A stretch of DNA of 53,108 nt from Paractinoplanes deccanensis (GCF_016862115.1 NZ_BOMI01000150.1:1-53108), one strand, 5' to 3'; shown: positions 15,245-27,761, counted from the first letter of the stretch. A program made the numbers and translations. Notes: generated by a model not told the origin, from the letters alone.

Positions 15245-16501
15245 TCAAGCGGGGTTCGGCGGCTGCGTCCCGTCCGACGGCGGCCGCTTCCTCTCCTCCT
15301 CCGACGGCGACGAAGGCGAGGGCGAGGGCGAGGACGACGACGACGGCGACGACGACGGCGACGACGACGGCGGCGGCGACGATGTCGAGGGCGACGACGA
15401 CGGCGGCGACGACGATGTCGAGGGCGACGACGACGGCGGCGACGACGACGAAAGCGAGGGCGACGAGGGCGACGGCGGGGAAGAAGGCGAAGAAGAGGCA
15501 GGCGGGGCGGAGGGCGGCTGGCTCTCCCCCCACGACGGCGGCGGAGCGCCCCACGACGGCGTGCTGCCGGGCGGCTGCGCATACGGATCCGACGCCGGCG
15601 GCGGCGTGGCTTGCGTCTCCTGCCCCGGATAGGGCGGAAGCCCCGGCGCGGGCTGCCCCGGCTCCCCCTGCGGCCCCGGCCCCGGCCCCGGCTGCCCCGG
15701 TTGTCCCTGCGGCCCCTGCCCCGGATAAGGAGGAAGGCCCGAAGCCGGCGTCCCCTGCCCCGGATAGGGCGGAAGCCCCGGCGCCGGCTGCCCCGGCTGT
15801 CCCTGCGGCCCCGGATAGGGCGGATAGGGGTTCTGCTGGCCATAGGCCGGGTACTGGCCGCCCGGCTGCCCGTAGCCCTGGTACGGCGGATAGCCGGTCG
15901 CCGGGTCCCAGCCGCCCGCCGGCTGCTTGCGGAAGAAGTCGTTCGCGGCCGGCAGCGCCAGCAGGATCACCGCGGCGAGGATGGCCAGCAGCGCGATCGC
16001 CGCGAGGGCCGTGGTGCTCGGCGTGTACCAGGACGGGAGCGCGTCGTTGAGCCGCTGCTCGATGTCGTCGTCCTGCCACGTGCTGGAGTCCGTCGTACCG
16101 GCCGACTCCATCGCGCCGACCAGGGCGTTGCCGCTCAGGCTCACGCCGAAGCAGCAGATCGCGATGCCGCCGATCACCCAGGTCACGATGCGGGACGGGT
16201 TCTTGCCGCGGCCGTTGAAGTACGCCAGCACGGCGAAGCCGAGCCCGATCAGCAGGTTGAGGACGCCACCGAAGACGAACGCGCCGCTGACGATGCCCTC
16301 GGCGCCTTCCGCCTCGGTGCCGGCGTAGGCCTCGCGCACCGCGTCGGTGAGGCGGCTCATCGTCGCGAACGTGATGATCGCGTTGACCACCTCGATCGCC
16401 GCGACGGCGTAGAGCAGGTAGGACGCGACCGTCACGATGGCCGGGCGCGACCTCGGTGCCGGCGCCGGGTAGCCGGGCGCCGAATAGCTCGGAACGGTCA
16501 C
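15245..16501 (-). CDS. Tetraspan membrane protein with Pro/Gly/Gln and Ser/Pro tail
   Basis: This 418-residue protein has about four membrane helices in residues 22-215, with VTVASYLLYAVAAIEVVNAIITF first and ALAAIALLAILAAVILLALPAANDFF last. The FFRKQPAGGW boundary is followed by a Pro/Gly/Gln/Tyr-rich section (LPPYPGQ units) and then a tail made almost only of Ser and Pro, closing with EEERKRPPSDG. Architecture matches the gene downstream at 13595-15163, so they are likely duplicates. The start is a choice between ATG at 16504 and GTG at 16501; the GGGGG at 16506-16510 is only 1 nt from the ATG but 4 nt from the GTG, so GTG is favoured. Function unknown. Confidence 0.78.
   Translation of the reverse strand: MTVPSYSAPGYPAPAPRSRPAIVTVASYLLYAVAAIEVVNAIITFATMSRLTDAVREAYAGTEAEGAEGIVSGAFVFGGVLNLLIGLGFAVLAYFNGRGKNPSRIVTWVIGGIAICCFGVSLSGNALVGAMESAGTTDSSTWQDDDIEQRLNDALPSWYTPSTTALAAIALLAILAAVILLALPAANDFFRKQPAGGWDPATGYPPYQGYGQPGGQYPAYGQQNPYPPYPGPQGQPGQPAPGLPPYPGQGTPASGLPPYPGQGPQGQPGQPGPGPGPQGEPGQPAPGLPPYPGQETQATPPPASDPYAQPPGSTPSWGAPPPSWGESQPPSAPPASSSPSSPPSPSSPSLSSSSPPSSSPSTSSSPPSSSPSTSSPPPSSSPSSSPSSSSSPSPSPSSPSEEERKRPPSDGTQPPNPA
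15296..15480 (-). repeat. Low-complexity Ser/Pro-coding tract with 33-bp repeats
   Basis: A 33-bp unit beginning GATGTCGAGGGCGACG occurs back to back at 15381-15413 and 15414-15446, inside a longer GAC/GGC-rich tract. On the coding strand it gives SSSPSTSS-type units. Confidence 0.85.
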
Positions 16502-16660
16502 CATTCCCCCTATCTTGATCCACTTACGGTATCGGGCGGTCGCCATATGCGCGACAGCGGAACGCGCGCCCTCAACCTGTGGCAGCATCGGGCGACGATG
16601 GACGAAATATCCAGAAATAGGTCGCTCGTTCAGGGGGCGACACGGGTCGATTCTGACCCC

Positions 16661-16676
16661 TACACTTCCATCCGTG
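16661..16676 (+). promoter_or_regulatory. Candidate leaderless promoter and short upstream ORF
   Basis: TACACT (16661-16666) is followed after 7 nt by GTG at 16674, the leaderless pattern. The GTG opens a 70-codon frame (MAPTWQQRPPAAPP...) that ends at 16886, inside the next small gene but in another frame. The frame is Arg/Pro-rich and may be only a leader. No other gene is seen in 16505-16839. Confidence 0.35.
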
Positions 16677-16839
16677 GCGCCGACGTGGCAGCAGAGACCT
16701 CCCGCGGCGCCCCCTGCCCGCACGAGTCGCCCGCCCCAACCCAGAGCGCTGAGGGCCGAGGCAGACCGTCCTAGGGCACCTGTCCCGTTACGCCGGCCGC
16801 GTGACCACACCGCGGCTGCCCCAGACCTGTTAAGGACCG

Positions 16840-17028
16840 GTGAGTCCCATGCCCCATGCCGACACCCTCGACGTCGTTCACCATGACGACACTCGGACCC
16901 GATTCAAAGACGTGCGATATCAGCTCCACCGCGACGGCATCCGCATCTGGCCCGCCGAGGGCGGAGAGCAACTGGTCACGGACGTCCTGATGACCCAGGC
17001 CTACCGGCAGAGGACGGCCACCGACTGA
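16840..17028 (+). CDS. Hypothetical small protein, up to 62 residues
   Basis: I do not recognise this protein. From its ATG at 16849 it reads MPHADTLDVVHHDDTRTRF, then VRYQLHRDGIRIWPAEGGEQLVTDVL, which could fold as a small beta-rich domain. The start may be GTG at 16840 (AAGGA 3 nt upstream, very close) or ATG at 16849 (AAGGA 12 nt upstream); neither is ideal. A strong bidirectional terminator follows 5 nt after the stop, which supports a real expressed gene. It is convergent with clpB. Confidence 0.6.
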   Translation: MSPMPHADTLDVVHHDDTRTRFKDVRYQLHRDGIRIWPAEGGEQLVTDVLMTQAYRQRTATD

Positions 17029-17033
17029 TGAGA

Positions 17034-17064
17034 AGAGCCCCGGGCTTGCGCCCGGGGCTCTTTT

Positions 17065-17065
<1 letters not shown>
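17034..17065. terminator. Bidirectional terminator between small gene and clpB
   Basis: A perfect 12-bp stem, AGAGCCCCGGGC (17034-17045) with GCCCGGGGCTCT (17050-17061), has a TTGC loop. T5 is reached on the plus strand, and a TCTTCTC tail on the minus strand. Confidence 0.93.
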
Positions 17066-19659
<2,594 letters not shown>

Positions 19660-19682
19660 CCGCTCCCCTGAAGAACAAGAAA

Positions 19683-19703
19683 CTTGAGCGTAACCGGCTC
19701 AAC
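19683..19703. promoter_or_regulatory. HAIR element (HspR operator) upstream of clpB
   Basis: CTTGAGC-N7-GCTCAAC matches the actinobacterial HAIR consensus (CTTGAGT-N7-ACTCAAG) with well conserved arms. It begins 24 bp before the clpB start. HspR is encoded in this window. Confidence 0.88.
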
Positions 19704-19778
19704 TCTATCGCGCCCCGCAAGTGATCGTCACCACGAGCCCTGATTAACCCCCGACCTCGCGTTGTAGCGTTAAACAAC

Positions 19779-20978
19779 GTGTCGCGACGCCTGTTTCCGC
19801 TTGCTCTCACCTTCGTAGCGGTCGGCATCTCGGCCTCCTTCGTCGGGCCGTACCTGGCGCTCTTCCTCAGCGACGCCGTGCACGCCGGCCCGATCCGCAC
19901 CACGGCCTTCCTGATCGCCGCCCCGGTCGCCGGCGTCGTCGTCTCCTGGCTGATCGGCCGCGTCTCCGACCGTCGCCCGATCCGCCGCAAGCTGCTCATC
20001 GCCGCCGCGCTCGCCGGTCTCGCCGGCACCGCGCTGACCGCGGTGGTGCGTGACTACTGGGTGCTGCTCGCGCTCACGGTCACCCTCACGGCCCTGGCCG
20101 GCACGCTGTTCCCCCAGTCCTTCGCGTACGCACGCCAGGTGCTCCAGAGCGGCGACCCGAAGAGGGCCGCGCTCGGCATCAGCACGCTGCGCACGCTGTT
20201 CTCGGTGGCCTGGGTCGGCGGCCCGCCGCTGGCGGCGCTCGTGCTCGCGGCGCACGGCTTCGGCTGGACGTACGGGTTCGCCGCGATCATGTACGCGATC
20301 ACCGCGCTCATCGTGATCCGCTGGCTCCCCGAGGTCGGCGGAGCCTCCGGCGACCGTCCCACCGACCTGCCCGACACCATCGCGCCGGTGCCGCCGCGCG
20401 CGATGCTCTTCCTGATCGTCGCGGGCTTCACCGTCGTGCAGACCGCCGGCACGCTCGCCGTGCAGGCGACCCCGCTCTACGTCAGCACCGAGCTGGGCGG
20501 CACGGTCCGCGCCGCCGGCCTGATCCTCGGGCTCTGCGCGGCCCTGGAGATCCCGCTGATGCTCGGCTTCGGCGCGCTCACCATGCGGATGTCGTCGCGC
20601 ACGCTGATCCTCATCGGCGTCTGCTGCGCGGTCGGCTACCACGCGGTCGCCGCGAGCGCCGGCTCGATCCGGGTGCTCGCGGCGGCACAGCCGCTCAACG
20701 CCGCCGCCATCGCAGCCGTCAGCGGGCTCGGCATCTCGTACATGCAGGACCTGATGCCCGGTCACCCCGGGCGCGCCACCACGATGATCACCAACACCTT
20801 CACGACCGGTCAGATCCTCGCCGCCCCGGCGTTCGGCCTGGCGCAGACGTACGGCTACCGGCTCGCGTACGTGCTCAGCCTCGCGCTCTGCGCCGTCGGC
20901 CTCGTCCTGCTGGTCAGCGCCCGCCGCGCCCGCGTCGCGGCGCCCGAGCCGGAGCCCGCCGCGCTGTTACCGTTGTGA
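19779..20978 (+). CDS. MFS transporter, sugar efflux (SetA)-like
   Basis: This 399-residue protein has about 12 hydrophobic helices and the MFS loop motif GRVSDRRPIRRK between helices 2 and 3. The overall length, the short central loop and segments such as PQSFAYARQVL and the late QDLMPGHPGRATTM resemble the SetA/SetB sugar-efflux group, so export of sugars or analogues is a reasonable guess, not proof. The GTG at 19779 lies 8 nt after TAGCGT (19765-19770), a likely leaderless start. It is divergent from clpB across 119 bp and runs into khtT. Confidence 0.82.
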   Translation: MSRRLFPLALTFVAVGISASFVGPYLALFLSDAVHAGPIRTTAFLIAAPVAGVVVSWLIGRVSDRRPIRRKLLIAAALAGLAGTALTAVVRDYWVLLALTVTLTALAGTLFPQSFAYARQVLQSGDPKRAALGISTLRTLFSVAWVGGPPLAALVLAAHGFGWTYGFAAIMYAITALIVIRWLPEVGGASGDRPTDLPDTIAPVPPRAMLFLIVAGFTVVQTAGTLAVQATPLYVSTELGGTVRAAGLILGLCAALEIPLMLGFGALTMRMSSRTLILIGVCCAVGYHAVAASAGSIRVLAAAQPLNAAAIAAVSGLGISYMQDLMPGHPGRATTMITNTFTTGQILAAPAFGLAQTYGYRLAYVLSLALCAVGLVLLVSARRARVAAPEPEPAALLPL

Positions 20979-20980
20979 TC

Positions 20981-21478
20981 GTGCGCGTACGGGTGGAACA
21001 GACTCCTCTGCCGGGTATAGGCGTCCGCCACGACCTCGTCACGTCCTCGGGACGGACGGTCGGCGTGGTCTCGCATCGCAACGGCCGCCGCGACCTGGTC
21101 CTGTACGACGTGGACGACCCGGACGCGTGCCTCGCGTCGATCCCGCTCACCGACGACGAGGCCGAGGCGCTCGCCGACGTGCTCGGCGCGTCGCTGATGC
21201 TCGGCCAGCTCGCCGGCCTGCGGCAGCAGGCCTCCGGGCTGCTCACCGAGCAGATCGGGCTGGGCGCCGGCTCGCCCTTCGTCGGCCGCAGGCTGGGCGA
21301 CACCCGCGCGCGCACCCGCACCGGCGCGTCCATCGTGGCGGTGATGCGCGACCGCGAGGTGATCGTCTCGCCCGGTCCGTCGTTCGTCTTCGAGCCGAAC
21401 GACGTGGTCGTGGCCGTCGGCACCCGTGATGGCCTGGACGGCGTCAGCGCCATCCTGGCCGGCGACGACGACGGCTAG
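20981..21478 (+). CDS. khtT: KhtT-like regulatory subunit with TrkA-C domain
   Basis: This 165-residue cytoplasmic protein has an N-terminal domain with VRVEQTPLPGIGVRHDL and a C-terminal RCK_C/TrkA-C domain (GASIVAVMRDREVIVSPGPSFVFEPNDVVVAVGT), the KhtT arrangement. In Bacillus KhtT binds nucleotides and gates the KhtU K+/H+ antiporter. Two starts are possible: GTG at 20975, overlapping the MFS stop, or GTG at 20981, which sits 7 nt after TACCGT (20968-20973) in leaderless fashion; I favour 20981. The antiporter gene follows after 8 nt. Confidence 0.88.
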   Translation: MRVRVEQTPLPGIGVRHDLVTSSGRTVGVVSHRNGRRDLVLYDVDDPDACLASIPLTDDEAEALADVLGASLMLGQLAGLRQQASGLLTEQIGLGAGSPFVGRRLGDTRARTRTGASIVAVMRDREVIVSPGPSFVFEPNDVVVAVGTRDGLDGVSAILAGDDDG

Positions 21479-21486
21479 GCCGGCGC

Positions 21487-22689
21487 GTGCACCACACCAC
21501 CATCCTCCTCATCGAGGTAGGAGCGCTCCTCTTCGCCCTCGGGATGCTCGGCCGGCTGGGCCGCCGCATCGGCCTCTCGCCGATCCCGCTCTACCTGCTG
21601 GCGGGTCTCGCCTTCGGGCAGGGCGGCATCGTCCCGCTCTCGGCGAGCGAGGAGTTCATCGAGGTCGGCGCGGCCATCGGCGTCATCCTGCTGCTGGTCA
21701 TGCTGGGCCTGGAGTACTCGGCGGGCGAGCTGGTCGGCAACCTGCGCGCGGCCGCACCGGCCGGCGTCATCGACGCGCTGCTCAACGCGCTGCCCGGCGC
21801 CGGCTTCGCGCTGCTGATGGGCTGGGACTGGCGGGCCGCCCTGGTGCTCGCCGGCATCACCTGGGTCTCGTCGTCCGGCGTGATCGCCAAGGTGCTCGGC
21901 GACCTGGGCCGCCTGGGCAACCGCGAGACCCCGGTGATCCTCTCGGTGCTGGTCATCGAGGACCTGGCGATGGCCTTCTACCTGCCGCTGGTCACCGCGG
22001 TCCTGGCCGGCGCCGGCCTGCTCGGCGGCGCCAAGGCGCTCGGCATCGCGGTGGTCACGGTGATCGCGGTCCTGGTCGTCGCCATCCGGTACGGGCGGCA
22101 GATCAGCGCCCTGATCTCCGCACAGGACACCGAGGCCCTGCTGCTCGGTGTGCTCGGCCTGACCCTGTTCGTGGCCGGTGTCGCCGAGGAGCTCAAGGTC
22201 TCGTCGGCGGTCGGCGCGTTCCTGGTCGGCATCGCGATCTCCGGCCCGGTGGCGCACCACGCGACCCAGATGCTGTCGCCGTTGCGTGACCTGTTCGCGG
22301 CGGTCTTCTTCGTCTTCTTCGGGCTCTCCACCGACCCGGCCGACATCCCGCCGGTGCTGTTGCCCGCCCTGGGCCTGGCCGCGCTCACCATGACGACCAA
22401 GGTCGTCACCGGCTACCTGGCCGCCAAGCGCGCCGGCATCGCGCTCCCCGGCCGGCTGCGTGCCGGGCTCGCCCTGATGCCGCGCGGCGAGTTCTCGATC
22501 GTCATCGCGGGGCTGGCGGTGGCCTCGGGCGTGGAGCCGCGACTCGCGCCGCTGGCGACGGCGTACGTATTGATCACGGTCGTTACCGGGCCGCTGCTCG
22601 CGCGCCTGCCCGACTATCAGTGGTTCAAGGCTTTTGTCCGGCGCCGCACGCAGGCTCAGCAGGCACCGGTGCTCAAAGCTACTGACTAG
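21487..22689 (+). CDS. khtU: KhtU-like K+/H+ antiporter (CPA2 family)
   Basis: This 400-residue membrane protein has about 12 helices of the monovalent cation:proton antiporter-2 family. Visible signatures are the early GLSPIPLYLLAGLAFGQGG, the LVIEDLAMAFYLPL segment carrying the acidic residues of the ion path, and PRGEFSIVIAGLA near the C-terminus. It lacks a C-terminal RCK domain, which fits control by the separate KhtT upstream. It would export K+ (or Na+) against protons at high pH or under envelope stress. The start is GTG at 21487, directly after khtT. Confidence 0.88.
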   Translation: MHHTTILLIEVGALLFALGMLGRLGRRIGLSPIPLYLLAGLAFGQGGIVPLSASEEFIEVGAAIGVILLLVMLGLEYSAGELVGNLRAAAPAGVIDALLNALPGAGFALLMGWDWRAALVLAGITWVSSSGVIAKVLGDLGRLGNRETPVILSVLVIEDLAMAFYLPLVTAVLAGAGLLGGAKALGIAVVTVIAVLVVAIRYGRQISALISAQDTEALLLGVLGLTLFVAGVAEELKVSSAVGAFLVGIAISGPVAHHATQMLSPLRDLFAAVFFVFFGLSTDPADIPPVLLPALGLAALTMTTKVVTGYLAAKRAGIALPGRLRAGLALMPRGEFSIVIAGLAVASGVEPRLAPLATAYVLITVVTGPLLARLPDYQWFKAFVRRRTQAQQAPVLKATD

Positions 22690-22791
22690 TATCCGATTGT
22701 GACGCCGTGACACTTCCGTAGGACATCGTCGGCGCGCTACCGTTCCGCTCCGACAACCACGTGTTATCGGGACTTTCTGGCAGGCGGCGGC

Positions 22792-23238
22792 GTGACAGTG
22801 CGTGAGTCGACTTTCTTCGGGTTCGCCAACCCGGTCGATCCTCGGCCGGAGGAGCTGCAGGCGTGGGCATACCACCCCGAGGCCGTACCGCTGGACGCGA
22901 TGCCGTCCGACTGGGACCTGCTCATCTCCGGTGACGTCCTCGCCCCGGTGCTCTTCGAGCTGGCGATGGACAGGCAGTGCCCGGCCCGCCGCTTCGCGCA
23001 GCACTGCATGTACATCTACGCCGCCGACGGCGTCCGGCAGAACGCGACCGGCCAGCGCAAACGCCGCCTCAAAAAATATGTCGAGCGCGCCGAGGAGGTC
23101 GGCGACGAGCCGATGCAGACCTGGGCATACAACTGCCGGGTCCTGATGAGCCGGCCCGAGCTCTTCGACTACGCCGACTGGATCGAGGGCGGCCTGGTCC
23201 GCAACCCGCGGCGGCTCGGTCTCTACAACAGGCGCTGA
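22792..23238 (+). CDS. Hypothetical protein, 148 residues
   Basis: I do not recognise the family. The protein is soluble-looking, with ESTFFGFANPVDPRPEELQAWAYHP at the start, several Trp and Tyr residues, two Cys in the middle (RQCPARRFAQHCMYIYAAD), and a basic patch GQRKRRLKKYVERAEE. The GTG at 22792 has a weak GGCAGGCGG upstream; a second GTG two codons later is possible. It converges with hspR, with a GC hairpin between them. The preceding intergenic gap (22690-22791) has a relatively AT-rich part that could hold its promoter. Confidence 0.7.
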   Translation: MTVRESTFFGFANPVDPRPEELQAWAYHPEAVPLDAMPSDWDLLISGDVLAPVLFELAMDRQCPARRFAQHCMYIYAADGVRQNATGQRKRRLKKYVERAEEVGDEPMQTWAYNCRVLMSRPELFDYADWIEGGLVRNPRRLGLYNRR

Positions 23239-23251
23239 CGCCACAGGCGCC

Positions 23252-23273
23252 GGGGCGGCCTCGCGGCCGCCCC
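23252..23273. terminator. Hairpin between convergent genes (hypothetical gene and hspR)
   Basis: GGGGCGGCC (23252-23260) and GGCCGCCCC (23265-23273) pair perfectly with a TCGC loop. There is no U-tract on either side. Confidence 0.65.
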
Positions 23274-23280
23274 GCACTCC

Positions 23281-23715
23281 CTACCTGTCCGGCGCCCGGC
23301 GCGGCCGCCAGACCACCAACGCCGTCGACTGCCTCTCCTGACGCACCAGGTCGCGCCCGCTGTACGGGCTCTCGAGCTGGGCGATCCGGTCGTACGCGTC
23401 GGACAGCGCCTGCTCCAGCTCCTGCACCCGCTGCTGGAGGTCGCCGACCAGCTGCTCGAGGCCGATGATCCGCTTGATCCCGGCCAGGTTGACGCCTTCC
23501 TCCTGGCTGAGCTTCTGCACCTCGCGCAGCAGGGCGACATCCCGCTCGCTGTACCGGCGACCGCCGCCGCCGGTCCGGCCGGGCTGCACCAGGCCGAGCC
23601 GGTCGTACTGCCGCAGGGTCTGCGGGTGCATCCCGGCCAGGCGCGCCGCGACCGAGATGATCAGAACCTTCGCGTCGGAGGCCTGCTCGACCGAGATACT
23701 GATCTCCTCATGCAT
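23281..23715 (-). CDS. hspR: HspR, MerR-type heat-shock repressor
   Basis: This 144-residue protein has the MerR-like DNA-binding domain (VAARLAGMHPQTLRQYDRLGLVQPGRTGGGGRRYSERDVALLREVQ) followed by a coiled coil (LVGDLQQRVQELEQAL). It is the autoregulatory repressor of the dnaK operon and clpB, binding HAIR sites, with DnaK as co-repressor in Streptomyces. The ATG at 23715 has GGAGGTGG 3-8 nt upstream. It is the last gene of the dnaK-grpE-dnaJ-hspR operon, 27 bp after dnaJ. Confidence 0.96.
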   Translation of the reverse strand: MHEEISISVEQASDAKVLIISVAARLAGMHPQTLRQYDRLGLVQPGRTGGGGRRYSERDVALLREVQKLSQEEGVNLAGIKRIIGLEQLVGDLQQRVQELEQALSDAYDRIAQLESPYSGRDLVRQERQSTALVVWRPRRAPDR

Positions 23716-23742
23716 GTGCCACCTCCTTCACTTTGACAGGCC

Positions 23743-24945
23743 CTAACTGCCCTTGCGTACCCGAGCCTCGAGCCGCTCCCGCCCGGCGGGCGGGGTCAGC
23801 TTGGCGAAACGCTCCAGCGCGTCCCGGGCCTCCCCGGTGACCTCGCTGGGCACCTGCACGTCGACCGTGACGATGAGGTCTCCCGGCGGTCCGCTCTTGC
23901 GGGCCACGCCCTTGCCCCGGGCCCGCAGCTTGCGGCCGCTCGGGGTGCCGGGCGGCACCCTCATGGTGACGGGCCCGTCGAGCGTCGGCACGCGCAGATC
24001 GGTGCCGAGGACCGCCTCGGCGATGGTGATCGGCACCGACAGCGTGAGGTCGTCGCCCGTACGGCCGAAGATCTCGTCCGGCCGCACCATGACCTGCACG
24101 TAGAGGTCGCCCGCCGGCCCGCCGCGATCGCCCGGCTCGCCCCGGCCGCTGAGCCGGATGCGCTGGCCGTCGGCCACGCCCGCGGGGAAGCGGACGTTGA
24201 TCGTGCGGGCCTTGGTGACCCCGCCCGTGCCGCGGCACTCCGGGCACTTCTCGTCGACGATCGTCCCCGCGCCCTGGCACTCGCGGCACGGCTCGGAGAA
24301 GCTGAACGACCCCTGGTTGCGCGAGATCAGGCCGCTGCCCGCGCACTGCGGACAGGTCCGCGGTGACGTGCCGGGCTTTGCCCCGCTGCCGTGGCAGGTG
24401 TCGCACTCGCCCGCCGAGCGCAGGGTCAGCGGCAGCGTCGTGCCGCGCACGGCCTGGGCGAAGTCGAGCGTCACCTCGGTCTCGACGTCGCGGCCGCGTC
24501 GCGGCCCTCGCCGGGCGGCGCCACCACCAGGCCCGCCGCCCGAGAATATCGAGCTGAAGATGTCCGAGAAGCCGGCGCCGCCGAACCGGCGGTCACCGGC
24601 GCCACCGCCACCGCCGGCCGCGCCCGCGTTGCTGAACCCGCCGAACAGGTCGGACGGGTCGAACTGGGCGCCACCGCCGGAGCGGGCGCCCCGGCGGAAC
24701 GCGCCCGAGCCGAACAGCGAGCGCATCTCGTCGTACTCTTTGCGCTTCTTGTCGTCCGAGAGCACGTCGTATGCCTCGGAGGCGGCCTTGAATTTCTCCT
24801 CCGCCTCCGTGTTACCGGGGTTGCGGTCGGGATGCAGATCCCGGGCGAGCTTCCGGTAGGCCTTCTTGATCTCGTCGGTCGGAGCGGACTTGGGCACGCC
24901 GAGAACGGCATAGAAGTCCTTTTCGAGCCAGTCCTTCGAGCTCAT
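23743..24945 (-). CDS. dnaJ: DnaJ co-chaperone
   Basis: This 400-residue DnaJ has a J domain with the HPD triad (LHPDRNPGN), a Gly/Phe-rich linker, a zinc domain with four CxxCxGxG repeats (CDTCHGSG, CPQCAGSG, CRECQGAG, CPECRGTG) and the C-terminal substrate-binding domains. It delivers clients to DnaK and stimulates its ATPase. The ATG at 24945 has GGAGG upstream. It is separated from grpE by 68 bp containing a 14-bp hairpin, unlike the overlapping dnaK/grpE junction. Confidence 0.97.
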   Translation of the reverse strand: MSSKDWLEKDFYAVLGVPKSAPTDEIKKAYRKLARDLHPDRNPGNTEAEEKFKAASEAYDVLSDDKKRKEYDEMRSLFGSGAFRRGARSGGGAQFDPSDLFGGFSNAGAAGGGGGAGDRRFGGAGFSDIFSSIFSGGGPGGGAARRGPRRGRDVETEVTLDFAQAVRGTTLPLTLRSAGECDTCHGSGAKPGTSPRTCPQCAGSGLISRNQGSFSFSEPCRECQGAGTIVDEKCPECRGTGGVTKARTINVRFPAGVADGQRIRLSGRGEPGDRGGPAGDLYVQVMVRPDEIFGRTGDDLTLSVPITIAEAVLGTDLRVPTLDGPVTMRVPPGTPSGRKLRARGKGVARKSGPPGDLIVTVDVQVPSEVTGEARDALERFAKLTPPAGRERLEARVRKGS

Positions 24946-24970
24946 CCCGCCTCCCCCCTCCTAGCGGCAG

Positions 24971-25001
24971 GTCCCGCCCACCGCGGCGCGGTGGGCGGGA
25001 C
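24971..25001 (-). other. Intercistronic hairpin between grpE and dnaJ
   Basis: GTCCCGCCCACCGC (24971-24984) and GCGGTGGGCGGGAC (24988-25001) form a perfect 14-bp stem with a 3-nt loop. No U-tract follows on the minus strand; the dnaJ ribosome site begins about 20 nt further on. It may attenuate transcription, protect the upstream mRNA or set a processing point. Confidence 0.8.
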
Positions 25002-25013
25002 GAACGTGTGAGA

Positions 25014-25648
25014 TCACTCCGGGTCGGCGACCGCGACCAGAGCCGGTCGCAGCAGCCGCTCGCCGAGCGTGTAGCCCCGGCGCATGACCTCGACGCAGGT
25101 CGGCTCGGTGACGTCCGGGGACGTCTGGTGCGCGACCGCCTCGTGACGGTTGGGGTCGAACGCGTCGCCCTTCTCGCCGAAGGCCGCCAGCCCCAGCTTG
25201 CCGGTCGCCGCGATCAGCGAGTCGGCCACCGAGGCGAACGGGCCGACGAGGTCGCCGTGCTCGCGCGCCCGGTCGATGTCGTCGAGCACCGGGAGCAGCG
25301 CGGTCAGCACCGACCCGGTGGTCTGCTCGGCCGCGGCGCCCCGGTCGCGGTCGACCCGCTTGCGGTAGTTGGCGTACTCCGCGGTCACGCGCTGCAGGTC
25401 GTGGGTCCGCTCCTCGAGGTCGTTCCGCAGGGCCTCCAGCTCGGCGCCGAGGCCGGGCTTGGTCTCCTCCGGCTCGGCCACCGTGGCGTCGGCCTCGGGC
25501 TCGGCCGGGGCCTCCTCGGGATCGGCCGCGCGGTGTGCACCGACAGCGGCCGTGCCCGAGGCCTTCTCGCCCTTCGGATCGATCTTGCGGCGGTCCCGGA
25601 TGACGACCCGCTCGGTCGCCTGACCGTCGTTCTCGTCGTCCGTGGCAC

Positions 25649-25652
<4 letters not shown>
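25014..25652 (-). CDS. grpE: GrpE nucleotide exchange factor
   Basis: This 212-residue protein has an acidic, variable N-terminus, a long helical region (LEALRNDLEERTHDLQRVTAEYANYRKR) and the C-terminal beta domain with FDPNRHEAVAHQ and RRGYTLGERLLRPALVAV, all standard for GrpE. It releases ADP from DnaK. It starts with GTG at 25652, overlapping the dnaK stop by 4 nt, so it is translationally coupled. Confidence 0.97.
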
Positions 25653-27526
<1,874 letters not shown>

Positions 27527-27584
27527 GGTGTTCCTCGCTTCTTACAGAGCTGCCGGTTCAAAGACAGACCCAGCCGGTTACAAG

Positions 27585-27605
27585 GTTGAGTGGAACCGAC
27601 TCAAT
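27585..27605. promoter_or_regulatory. HAIR element (HspR operator) for dnaK
   Basis: GTTGAGT-N7-ACTCAAT, 58 bp before the dnaK ATG, matches the HAIR consensus in all but the outer bases. It overlaps the predicted -10/transcription start region, so bound HspR would block RNA polymerase. Confidence 0.88.
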
Positions 27606-27631
27606 GATGCCACGGGAGTCGCCAACGTCAA
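27603..27631 (-). promoter_or_regulatory. Predicted dnaK promoter
   Basis: On the minus strand TTGACG (27631-27626) and ATCATT (27608-27603) are 17 nt apart, close to the vegetative -35/-10 pattern. HAIR sites flank it on both sides. Confidence 0.55.
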
Positions 27632-27637
27632 ATCGAA

Positions 27638-27658
27638 GTTGAGTCTCCTGCGCGCAAC
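27638..27658. promoter_or_regulatory. Second, imperfect HAIR-like site
   Basis: GTTGAGT-N7-GCGCAAC has one intact arm and one arm with a single change. It lies just upstream of the predicted -35, 33 bp past the first site. Confidence 0.5.
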
Positions 27659-27761
27659 TACGATGCTCGCACACCCGCTCCAGCACTTCGGTAGATACCT
27701 GTCCGGTCACGGCATACCGGTACCTGTTGTTCTGCATGCATAGATCGGGCACTCTTTACCC

